From positions 14,873,116 to 14,937,115 of the forward strand of contig CM037830.1 in NCBI GenBank assembly GCA_021234535.1: a stretch of DNA of 64,000 nucleotides, written 5' to 3'. The first letter of the stretch is position 1. The number at the start of each line of letters is the position of its first letter. Made by a program: the position numbers and the translations under genes. The DNA is from Stichopus chloronotus. Lineage: Eukaryota > Echinodermata > Holothuroidea > Aspidochirotida > Stichopodidae. The notes beneath the pieces are model-generated. The model made no database searches and was not told where the DNA came from. It worked only from the letters and a program-made list of their open reading frames with translations. This document shows, in pieces, positions 14,322 through 26,500 of this stretch.

Positions 14322-14520
14322 CCTAATTGAGAAATTGCAAGGCATGAGATCCCTATTTTAAGGCTGGGTACATGCAGCTTGGAACGCCCGGGAAGTGCCA
14401 TTTCCGGCCATCCGGAGGGTTTTTAATTAAAAATTTCTTGAACGAGCCATGCCAACTGATGGTAACGCTCCGCTCAGAAAATCTTTACGACACTCATTCC
14501 CCTCCAATACTTTTTGACCT
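14322..14520 (+). repeat. Dispersed repeat, copy A
   Basis: Shares a diverged block with 27749-27920: a lead-in of the form TTGAGAAATTG, then AGGCTGGGTnCATGCAGCT, a TTTCCGGCCATC core and a downstream part with CCAACTGATGGT. Similarity continues for about 150-200 bases, so this is an interspersed repeat. No coding capacity or terminal repeats were identified. Confidence 0.65.
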
Positions 14521-16725
14521 TTATTTTAGGTTCATGGGTGCAGGTGTCAAATTTTGCACCATGATTGGGCATCACTGAGCAGGGCAAACATGATCCTTTT
14601 TAGGTAAGTGTGACGTGGGAAGTTCAACCCCAAAATTTCCCACTCGGGTTCTTTTCAACACACCACTGTAGTAAATGACTAAGAATGATATTAAGAGTGA
14701 ATAAACAAAATTATAATTTTATCCTTTGGATTTCTTTTACAACATAAATGAGGACTTCTCTTTACTACTTTCATTTGATTTAACACACGTTTCTTCTCTA
14801 CAAATTAACAATACTTCTCTTGAATGTTTAGCTCTTTGTCTATCTCTTCTTTTCAATCTTTTCTTTTTCAATCTTTGTAACCTGTTGAATCTGTTCACAG
14901 CACCATCTTTCCCGAAAGCATATAAATGTCAACAAAATGTTCAGATCAGTTTTAGCCCTATACCCGTCATTATCAATTGCTAACTTTCTCAGTATTACCG
15001 GCTCTGATATCAATGTGCTTTTATTCCTGCATTTTCGAAAGTTCACGAAAGAACTGGCTGTACTCTTAGTTGCAAAAAGTTATGGAAACTAGCACGTCGT
15101 GGTCTATTTGTCCAAATATTGCCTAATTTTCAAAAGAAACGGTTTGCATTAGAGGATCGTTATTTGCCAGGAAACGCCACACATTCACCACAGGGTCCGG
15201 CCGGTTTCGCTAAATATTTAGCCCCCCCCCCCCCTCCAAAAAAAATCTCCTATTTTATCTTATATTTTCTTTAATCAATGAGATTTCTCTGAAAATAAAC
15301 GTGGCGTAGATGTTATTTTCCACATTTTTATCAAATAGGCGAGCAGATGGAACGATAAAGGCATCACATCATTCTATGATTATGGATATAAGCTTAAACT
15401 ATTGAAACCTTCGATGCATTTTCAAAACAAAACTACACTCAACCTTGGCGATCCGTGGTAAAACATTTCACAGTCAGCTCTAAAATGTTCTTAGAACTAA
15501 CATCTTGAGATGAAGGTTGATGTAATACCTCCGCTTTACTACCCGCCGATGGGCCACTTACATTCCTCTGTCAGTAGTTATGAATTAAGCAAGTCATGCA
15601 GTCTTGGTCCACACTGTTCCTGTTTTCGCGGGGTTTTTTTTTTTCTTCTAACTGTTATAGCACAGCTTTTGTTACCCAGAATCGAAAGGTATCACTTCTG
15701 CCAGGGAGCTGCTAGGTTGGACAAGTGCAGCTCTAGTCTCTCACGATATAGGAAACAGTATGAATGAAACTTATTGTTAAAAAACATTTCGTTAACCCTT
15801 AGTCACCGGCCATAACCAAATTGTTTTGTATCCAAACTTGAGTAGATTTATAAATATCGATGAAAGTAATTGCATCACATGTCGTTTTTATCTGTTCGTG
15901 AGAAACTTCAGACACATATCTTCTTGGCATTATGGAAGCAGTTGAATCTCCAAACGGTGTAGTTATAAATGTTAGAAATGTTGAAGAGATGGAGAAAGAC
16001 AAAAGCTCTTCAATCTTTCAGTTCAGAACGACAGTTATATGAACTTCAGGTTAATGAGAGAAAAGTGATTGCCCCAGTTATGTTGTTTTATGTCATATTC
16101 ATATTACAATATGCAGAAACCTAACAGGGTGAGGGGAAGGCCGATGGGAGGGGGAAGAGGGTGCAATTAATATTGCATCACAGGCATCTCACCGTTGCTC
16201 TTCTCGTTACTGTTTGATATACTTACTCGTATATCATATTAAGATCAATGTTTTCGTGTGAATTCTTCTAATAGAAGACCTCCCATACTGTGCAATATAT
16301 GGTGCTGCCCCCCCCCCAAAAAAAAATATTACTTAATTTAATTAATAATTTAGCAATCGTCATAGCAGTGAATTTGACACAGCTAGACATAGCGATCTTA
16401 GCGGTCAGTGGAGATGGCCTTAATTTGCTTCAATTTTGTGGCGGTGTTATTTTAGTTAGTAAAGGTGGACCGGGGAGAAAGACGAACTGAGGTTAAATCT
16501 TCTTTCTATGCATACAGTAGCCATGTGTAAATGTTTGTACGCCATTGAGATCATTACACATTCAAGAAGAGAGTTGTTTTGGTAACTAAATAGCCAGCTA
16601 GAAACTCAGAAACAGGATACTTTGCGATATTTGTATCACAATGTCTTTCACCACAATATATTTTGTACCCGTACGAGCACGCGAACACAAATTAATGGAT
16701 ACGGACAAATTTTCCTGTTTTTGAG

Positions 16726-16739
16726 TGTCCGGCCGGACA
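16726..16739. other. 14-bp perfect palindrome in a CCGGACA-rich patch
   Basis: TGTCCGGCCGGACA reads identically on both strands and sits inside a wider imperfect inverted repeat (TTTCCTG to the left, CAGGAAA to the right). The words CGGACA or CCGGACAC recur several times to about 16830. It may be the end of a degraded mobile element or a protein-binding cluster. Confidence 0.6.
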
Positions 16740-17471
16740 GGAAATTCACCGGACACAATTCCACCCGAATAATGGTCCTACGGACACATTCTCCGTGAAG
16801 AACTATCCGCAGGACACACCCGGACACAATATCTTGTCACACCGGCAATCTCCAAGTTTTTGTCTGGTCACGGCTTTAAGGAGTTCGCTATACTGTGTCA
16901 TTGTGCCGTCATATGCAAGGGTCTAGCTATTGCGCCGTGATCTTTATAGTGAGGGCCACACTGCACACTAGATTCTACGTCCGCGTCGTGCGCGTGAAAG
17001 CTCGCTCGATATGCTGAGGCATTATGACCCAAGACCACAGGCAAGATCTTTTTGTCACCGCATTCACACGCGTTTGTTAAGTTTTCCTACAATATAAGGA
17101 ACTTTCGTTGTCTGGAGTCAGAAATTTTCAACTATTAGACTACATCGTTTATGGTATTTAAAGTATTTTCATAAACTTGCATTTTATGACTTTATAAAGT
17201 AGATCGCTAATGCACAGAAATTGTAATTAATACTGCCGTTTCACAGGTTCCTTGGTATACATGCGTCGCCAAAGAAAACTTTGCATCATACGAATTACAG
17301 AACACTGAATCACTGCTCAACGCCCGCATTCTTTCCCCTGCGTCTAACCATCTGCGTTATTTCATCAACGCAAATACTATTATGTTTGTTTACAAAAGAC
17401 GTTACCACATCACTTCTCAATGATACATACAAAGACCAAGAAGTGTTTCCTCTACGGCAGGATATGGAGCA

Positions 17472-17571
17472 ATGTTTCCGCTACATGCTCTCTTATTCGC
17501 TGTGGTTGACGTCACTTATTATCTGCTAAAGTCTTTCATCTCTAAGATCCGAGAAAGAGGAAGTGAACTCG
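17472..17571 (+). CDS. Unknown gene, predicted exon 1
   Basis: ATG with G at -3, then 33 codons plus one base to a strong donor (GTGAGT at 17572). It encodes a hydrophobic helix followed by KSFISKIRERGSEL. A TGACGTCA word lies inside it at 17508-17515. Confidence 0.5.
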
Positions 17572-20500
17572 GTGAGTGTCTTGCTTTTGTTTGTAAAATA
17601 AACTGGCAATAGAAGAGTATTTGGACATGATATCTCAATGGATGTTTTCTTCCGTCATCCATACAAGACTTTTATCAGCTAGTTTGCATTACCATTGTAT
17701 TCTAATCACATATTGTCACTGTCATAACTTAAAGCTGGAATCTGAGTTGAAAAGTTGTCATTAAAAGCCAAATTCCCAGGAATATGTCACATCCCCTACG
17801 AAATAGCATTGTTTAAGCCCCATTTTTGCATAAATGAATATTCAAATCCATTTCCATTGGGCAGTTTGATTTCAAGTAACGATGATTGGGGATGGAGGGT
17901 TTGCTCGTTGGTTAGATCGTCCGTCTTGAAATCACTAAGTCCCAGGATTAAATCCCCGTGGAACCACTTGGAAATATTCTGGGGACTCAGTAGAACTGTT
18001 TAAAGTGGTGCTGAGGGTGTTAATTGGTGATTTCAATTTGGGTTCCTGTTGTCCGATTCATGTCTCGTCCGCCTCAGATTTCTCGGTACAGTCAGTGGGC
18101 TGCTGAGCCGGGAAGCTGCTCAACTCCTTCCAGCATTTAGGAAAATGGCTAAAGACTGGGTGATACACTCTCGTCCTCGCTATGGGGACATTAAATGACG
18201 GTACCGGGAGCAGGTTTGGATATGTATGGGATGGGCTGGTTTGCTTCTGCCTCGTTTTCCTCTGAACACTGATCGAAAAGGGCAGGCGAAATTCGCCGGT
18301 GTTCATCTACGATCAACATGGAATAGGATCCCAGATGAGTATTCATACTTTCTGATCCTCACATTCTAAACTAACTTCTATGCTTTCTTGGGGAGTCTAA
18401 ATTTTGCAGGGCCAATTAAAAAATGTCCTGAAACATGACTGCATAGTTCTCTTTCAGGTTTTGTGTTTCGTAACCTTTTTCTTTACTTTCTCTTCCCTGC
18501 AACACTGAGGAAGAACAAAGATAGATGACCAGACGATTACTAGTACAACTCATACTACAGCTTCAGGCATAATCCTGTGCGTTCATATCGATGCTTATAT
18601 GTCAAGCTCATGTAGTTTATCTGTGCTAGATCTTCTCCTTTCTGAATATGAAATTCCCGTAGTTAAATTTATGGCCTCACATCTCAGTGAATTTTTATGG
18701 CAAAGTCGATCTTTGGACATTACTGTATACTATAACCGTTTCTCATAGGCTGTTCCTTTATCACCCATTTGGAAGGAGAAGGGTATATATCTCATTCCCC
18801 CTCCCCACCGGTTCAGGACTGACATCGTAACCAGGACACGCATCCCTACTACGGGGTATACGATATACATCAATTCATATTGTAAAGTGATTTTTTACAT
18901 AAACATGCATACGTCAAAGAAACCTTAAGGTAAACTTAAACTTAATAAGCTGGTTAGGTTATCTCATTGAACTTTTTTGAGGTATGTCTGTCGTGTGCCC
19001 AGAACTATAACAAATCGTTTTTTTTTTCAACTTTGATCCTTTCTTCAGGCGAAATTGGCCACTTTATAGAGTACGTCTCGGAGAATTCTTTGAAGACTCA
19101 GAGGCCTTCTGTCGTAAAGTCCCATAGTCAGCGTCGACGAGGTAAGGGTATTCGCCCCTTATGTTGTCACTTATGGCTAAATTTGCAAATTATGTTTTCA
19201 TTCATAGCTTGGGTGTGCACTACGGTACTTATACATTGGAAGTGCATCTGAATGCATTAAGTTGAATCGTTAAAGTATTACCCTTCTATGGTTGAATTAG
19301 GTCAGGGTAATGTATAGGTCTAAACGAAATATGAACGTCGTACTTTTGTACACAACGCTTTAGTCATTTTTGCTGGTATGTCTTTTGAGACACGTGTACC
19401 AGGCTTAAGGTCGCATTCTTGATTTGATTTTGTGAGGTAGTTTATGTTCGTGTCCAAAGGTTTGTAACAAAGCGAGGAATTGTACAGTATAACATACACA
19501 CAGCTATACCTATAAGATTCTCCATTCAACCTTCAGCCGTTGTCAGCGGCTAGCTATAAGGATAAACTTAAAACTCTCAAGCCAGTACTTGGTTCTTGGC
19601 AGAAAGTGCCTGATTAAGATGTAAATAAATGTTCTTGTATGTATATTTACGGTTTACTGTATGCAAGGCCTCCTCAACAAGCACAAGTATAATAGCAGGC
19701 AGAAAATCAAGGATGTGACTGAGGGGTATATTGTCACAAAAGGGGTAATCAGAAAAAAAAAAAAAAAAGGGCGTCCGTGAAGCGAGGGCGGTATCCGCTG
19801 CAATTTTACAGAGGATCCGCTCAAGATTACTGGTAAATATTGCACAGCAAAATGCACCATACATCTATGGCACACATTTTCGATCCACGAGGCCTTAAAT
19901 TTTCAAGTGCCAAAGAGTATACCGCTTATGTGCGTCAGTGCTCAAAGTAATTAACGGATATACCCATCAAGCACTTTTCGGGGCGAGTGGCCCTTTTGAT
20001 CAATATTTACATTGCTTCAAGGTGGCTTTTGGTATGGGATACGTACGTAGGGCAGCTGACAAAATAACTTCAATTTCCTGAACAAAAAATCCTATCTCGC
20101 AGAAACCAGCAATTTTCGTTTGAGGGTATAATTGGGCCCACCTAGATCCTTGTAGCTCAGGCTGTAGGAGAGAGGCAGTTCAACTCAAAATAAAAATTGG
20201 TAATTGCAGTTCCCCAAAAGATGAGCAGAATTGATTAAAAAAGATCATGACGAAAGACTGGATACATGGCAATGCATTGAAACCCTGATATTATAAATAA
20301 AAAATAAATCTGTTACCGTTAATTCTCTTTGCTGAAATAATCACGTTACATGTTTGTTGGCCTCTTACAGAAAATGCTTCCATTGAGACAATAACGGGAT
20401 TAATCAGAGGACGCAAGCGTCAGAATCGAAGTGAGTAATTTTGTGAATTCTCTTGATGTCTGTAGGACTATATCTTATTGATTTACATATGATACTACTT

Positions 20501-23500
20501 CTAGCCTTGTGACCAAACAGTAAGAGAATTTGTTACACACCATACGGATAGTTATGAGAGAGACTTTTAAACCAATCAGAATAGAGTACCTTGATGACGT
20601 AGCAATGGATAATGCATCACATCAGATCCATAGCTATAGTTATATTCGTGTCTCGAGACATGTTTGTCACATCTGATAGACCTGACAAGGCAGAGACGTT
20701 AGGAGAAGTTAGGGGACATATGTCTGTCGACTTGATATCACGTTACAGATTGGTTGTCTGGATCACCTGAGGGTCTTTGGCTGATCACGTTGTGGTGATC
20801 TGTTACACTGTAGAAAGTCAGTTATCTTGAGAAAATTAGTGGTCAGAACACGTTGTGTAGGCTATATCAAAAATATAGAGTGGTCTTGCAGGTTCAGAAG
20901 GATGTTTTGCCAGCATAAATTATATGCTGAAATTTCTTTTGAAATTTGAAATTGTGCCGAACGTTATCATCTGGTAACCCCAATATGACGATTTTGAATT
21001 ACCGTATACATGCTAGAATCCTTCCACATGCAGACACACAAATTTTGTGCAAACTCCAATACCAATATCCCTCCAATGGTTTGCATGTTTTTATGTGATG
21101 CACCGTGCTGACAGCTAGGGCCACCTAGTTTTCACAGAATTTCCATAATATGCCACAATCACGTCTCCAGAAGACCTTTTCTACATGATAGAACATGACG
21201 TGATAGCCAGATATACCATAATGGTTAGGGTGTGTCCTCTCGAGAAGCCTTGAGATAAACATGTATGATAAGTGAGGATTGGTTGTCTAGAGGATATATT
21301 CTATGCATATTTATTGGAGGCAAAGCTGTAACAGCCAATCCTCACGTGGTATCATACAAGTTTATGTTTGCTGGGTGGCTGGAACCGCCTAGTCCTCATC
21401 CTTCATTTAAAGTATTCCATTTATTCAAGCATACAAAATAGTTCAGTATCAGATGTTATGACATTTCACCTCAAATTAAAGTTCACTGCTGAAGCTGAAG
21501 TTTCTTTTTACTTAAAAAAGAAAAACAGAAGAAAGATGCAAGGGAGCGAGAATTTAGTTTCCAGTGATTTTACAAAATAGTTACTGCTTCTCTCATCTTT
21601 ACGCTCTAGGGGTGGTACATAGACGGCCAGACTTTTCACGATTTTGTTTTTAGCTGAAACGTTCTTATACTGAATGTCAGTATTATTATGTTATGTATTC
21701 TATTATGTTATGTATATACTGCATGTCAGTATTATTATGCTAAATTGTATTGGTTATATATCGATGAGTGTTTCAGTGTGAAGTATTGTATGTGACTACA
21801 GTATTACGTTTTTTTTTTATTGCAAATTATTTTATATTTGATGTAAATAATTCTTAATAGAAGTTTGAAGATTTTGTTAATGGCTTTAAGTATCTACTTT
21901 TTCTTCTCTTTTTTTGTGGTATAATGTATTAATAAGTTGTCTTTTTCTTTTCTTAAAAGTTAAGAACGAAAATAAAGCATAGATGGAAGAAAAGCTTTCT
22001 TTCGAATAATGGTAATGATTTAACCAGTTATACTCCTAGCCCTGTGGTCTGCCTTCCCCAGCTCCTTTCCTCTGTATTTCCGTGCAACAAATGACACGTT
22101 TTGGAAACTGCGTCTCCTTGTAGTTATCACTGTTATTATATTTTATCAGTATTATCATTCATATTTAGGGAAAACTTATGTTCGACTGAAACGTCTGATT
22201 CAGCGTCATCTCATAGATGCCGTCAACAACAGGATGAGAAGCTCCATGTCTGTATCCAAGGACCCTCCCAAAACCATGGTAACAAACATAAATCTAACGG
22301 ACGTAAACTTGATGCAGTAGACTATGAGTTGAATGTTATTGGTCGTGCAAATTACAAAGAGTGAATACGTTTCCAGTCATTCCTTTACATTTTACAATAT
22401 TTTTCTTTCTGTGCTCAGATTTAAGAACACAATGAAAAAAAAATATCTTAAATTTGAAACATCCCGTTGACTCTCCTAACTGCAGTCGATGTCATGTTCG
22501 ATTATAAATTTCTATTTCTTAGAAAAAGATTACAGATGTGAACGTAGCTACGTGCCGTTTCAATTTGCCTCGGACAATTGTTGACCTTTACTCGACCTTG
22601 ACCACGTGAGTAGAGCCTTCTGTGACAATCTTGCATATATACATTGAACAATGCGATAAAGCCTGCTGTAAACCATGGTAATAACTATTACCTTACATCC
22701 AGTTGTATCCGATCCATGAAGTATGATGTAACAACATTTAAACTGTTTTTCTTTTTGTTTTTTTCTTTAGTGGCGTATCTTTCACTTTTCCTTTTTGGCG
22801 AGATGACGTCAGTGGTAAGTTAACCAACCGAGTTCCTGCTACTAATGCTTCTGTGACAGTGCCCAGAAATGAACGATTACAATCTGCTGTTGAATGTTGC
22901 TGTCTCTTCAATACATCGATTCTGTTATAAGGACGAAATGGCGGAGGGGTTAAGGATGAAGGGGGGATAAGGACAAGGTAAAATTGTGGAGCACTAACAA
23001 TTAAGGACATGTCTTTGTTTTTGTTTTTTGTTTTTTTCAATAGCTGCTATGAGGGACTCTCGGGTGTTACATACCGCAATTGCCGCCGTCAGTACGTTCC
23101 TCTGCCACCAGGAATCCTTTTACTCCATAAGACAGTACAAGAACCGTGGAGAAAGAAAAGGAATGGAAGTTATTTTACATCGACCTCAGTTTTTTACCCT
23201 TGACCTCACAAGTGAGTTAAAATGCACTTAGTTTTCAGAAAAAGAAGATGTTCTTTCTATTCCAACATCACCAACTTAAGTAATACTTTCTGAAAAAAAT
23301 ATGCGGATAATTGTACAAACACAATACATTAACTTGTTTTAATAATATCCACTGATAAATAATAAGAAGGCGGGAGACTTAAACTTAATTCAGTCACCTC
23401 GAGTGTATGATTCCGTTAACAACTGAGGACTATTGAAACTGCTGTTTTATGATCTTATTTGTATCCTTTTAATAGTTGCTTGTGAAGTTGCTAGGATTTG

Positions 23501-26500
23501 GCAATCTATCCCTGCTGGACCGATTTACACTGACTGCAGCAGACTTACAAAGGTCAACATCTATACCGAGTTCCTCGCTGATATCGATAGTCCTGGACTG
23601 GTATTTATTATTCTTTCAAATATTTTCAGACAAATATCTTCCTGGACATACTTACTGGCATAATTTGCACGTATAGGTTATCACACATGTTTTTAATTTA
23701 ACAGTGTTTTAATGTGCATGTTTAGGTGCGATGACAGGAAAAAAGTATGGGGGGGGGGGGGGGGGACTGAGTACCGGTAGGACTATCTAAGGGGAGAACT
23801 GCCATTACTTGGCGCGGAGCGTCCAAGAATTTAAGAAAGGTACTGGTTTTACAAGTTCTTCCAAGTGCCCAGAAACAGCATTTTCTCAGTGTTGTAAGCT
23901 GTACTTACCCAGCCTTGAAAAGATAGCGGTCTCATGTCTGCAATATGAATTATGCATCGATTTTCATTTTTCTTCGGAGCAGATGTCAGATATGGGGCGG
24001 AGGTGGGGGGGGGGGGGGTTAAGCATACCTTTATCCCCAACTTTCTTTCATTGGGGATGAAAGCTCCCCCTCACCCTCCCTGTTCCACCGTCACTGTGTA
24101 TTTAGAGTGTTCCTTCATGTTTTTACGTAATTTCTCTTTGCCCCAGTGAGAAAATTAAATTCATGCCGTTTTTGAAAACTTTCTTTCTTTCCTTTTTCTT
24201 TCGATGCGTAACAGACTATCTCTGATGAAACAGAAGTGGACGGCGTTGGAGCCTATGAGAGTACAATGGAAATCAGTGAACGGTAACTCAATGACAATGA
24301 TAACCAACAATAATAAGGGTGCAGCTAATTGCATAACTCGATCCAACCCTCATCCGTTCGCCCTCATCCGTTTACTCAGTGGAACCAACCACTCGGACGT
24401 TCCCGGATAGCACATGGCCGCCAATGTAGGCGCCAGAAGAACTCAAGGCCTCACGTTAGCACTAAGTTGAGATAAACAACTTGCCCAAAGGCACTACGAG
24501 GATTCTAACCCATAACCACTGGAGTACGAGTCTAATGGGGTGAAGGGTTAGCTTGGTGGTTAGTGTGTCTATCTTACAGTCACAAGGTCCCCGGATCAAA
24601 TCCAGATGGAAACTCTTTGAAACTCTCTGGGGACTCAAAATTACTTGTTTAGTAAAGCTGTTTACAGTGGTGCTGAGGGGGTTTAATGAGGCGGTAACGT
24701 CATAAGTCCAATGCATCTTGTCAACCAGAAAACTAATTTCAAACATTTTGAGTGATACAAATGATGTACTTTCGGCGCAAACTCTGATATTGAAACATGA
24801 GCCGAAGACCGACCCCCCACCCCACACCCCCCCCCCAAAAAAATAAGGCACTAAAATGTTGGCAGTCAGTTGAAGAAGATCGATGTATATGTGGTGATTT
24901 CAGTTGGGGTTCATGTTGTATCATCCGTTTGGTTGCTCGATACAGCTAGTGGGTCGCTGAGCTGGTCAGGTTGTATCCCCCTGAACTGGGGGATACAGTC
25001 TCGTCCGTCGGACTGGGGCTTTAAATTACGGTCCCGGGGGCAGGTTTGATTTGTATGGTTCACTCCTGCCTCGTTACCCTCTGAACACTGATCGAAAAGA
25101 GTAGGAGAATTTCGCCAACGTTCATTCACGATCAACTTGGTATAGGATCCTTGATGAGTATTCAGACTTTCCGATCCTCAAATTCTACACTTGACTAAAC
25201 TAAACGAATGTTTAGACGACAAGACTATACCAGCCTCTTAAACTATTTCGTTTAATTGTGTTGGCCAATGGAAACTTAATGATTTTCATTTCTTTATACT
25301 TTAAAAAATTACTGTGCTTTCTTCATGTGCTTTTAACTAGTTTGAAAACTTTATTTTAAGACCATACATTCGAAACTTGATGTTTTCATAGCAGCAGTAT
25401 ACGAGTGGAACATTAAACAAAGCAATATTGCCGTTGAGATATGCGTTATTTCATTCCTCTCTAAGGTGCCAACAACGTTCAGGCGGCCGTTGCTATGGTG
25501 ACTACATCCGAGGAGGAAGATGGGCAGCACACAAATAACTTAGGTAAAATATATATCTTTCACTCACATAGCTAACATAGTTGCATTTTACAAGCTTTTG
25601 ATCGTTATGAGGGTGAAAATGTGACATTCAACGGGGTGAAGTGATTCATTACTGTGTGTACATGTGCAAGATAAAGAAGTGCACTGTGACGTGGGTTTAT
25701 ATAATGACGTCATCAACTTAGAGATACTTTGTAATGCATCGCTAATGGTATTGATTTCCATATTTGTGTAAGCAGAAAGCCGTGTAATTTGGACCCCCTA
25801 ATTTCAAATCCCTACAAAACCTAACCTAAGCGCAGCCAACTGCTGCCAGGAGCAGTAATGAAACAGTAACGGAATACTCTATTTATGGTAGAGAAGAAAT
25901 GTTTGTCACATTTTCTCTAGGGAAGTTTCAGCTAAAAGGAGAAAAAAAAAAGAAAAAAAAGTTGTGCAAGTGGTCCAATTATCACAACACATGCATGTGT
26001 AGGCCTAATTTGAACCAACCTGTTGTGTGAAATGAACCTTCTAGTGTGTACAATGATCCTCGCTGTACACGGCACCTCGAAAGTGTGAATTGACTACAGG
26101 AACCGCTCTTCTTACACACTTCCCCTATTTCAGAGTGTTACATTCTGGGACTAAAGATGTCATTTCGACTTAAAGTCCTCTTGTCCTATAGTAATTGCCA
26201 TCCCGCCACTAAGTTCCAAAATTTGATGCCCCTATGCGCCAATTACATGTACAGACCAAGGTTGCTTATAGGCTCACTGCATGGGAATTACTCATAATCA
26301 TCAAGCAAACTTCGGAGAGGGGGATGGACAAATTCAATGTACAAGCCTACTGCAATCGCGTATTCATTATCATGTGTGTAGATTATTGAATCTCAACGTG
26401 TGTATAATTTGGATAGGCCCATTTTACACACCGTACGGTGTAATGGTTCATATAACACATTACTTTTGTTCAAAGTACAAAGTAAGTCGCTCTTGTTGCC

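Larger units (their letters stand above)
6852..17471. other. Non-coding, repeat-rich intergenic region with ELK 3' UTR
   Basis: The first part is presumably the 3' untranslated region of the ELK-like gene. AATAAA-type signals occur at 6880, 8402 and about 9768 on the plus strand, but none can be chosen from sequence alone. The rest holds G/C homopolymers (7988, 8323, 10603, 12343, 12831, 15222, 16309), an AT run near 10237, a dispersed-repeat copy at 14322-14520 and a cluster of CCGGACA-like words near 16720-16830. I see no gene in it. Confidence 0.6.

Noticed and set aside
20150..20200. tRNA-like GTAGCTCAGGCTGTAGGAG near 20155
   Set aside because: The following box B-like GTTCAACTC is only about 22 bases away, too close for a tRNA or tRNA-derived head, and no cloverleaf could be drawn.
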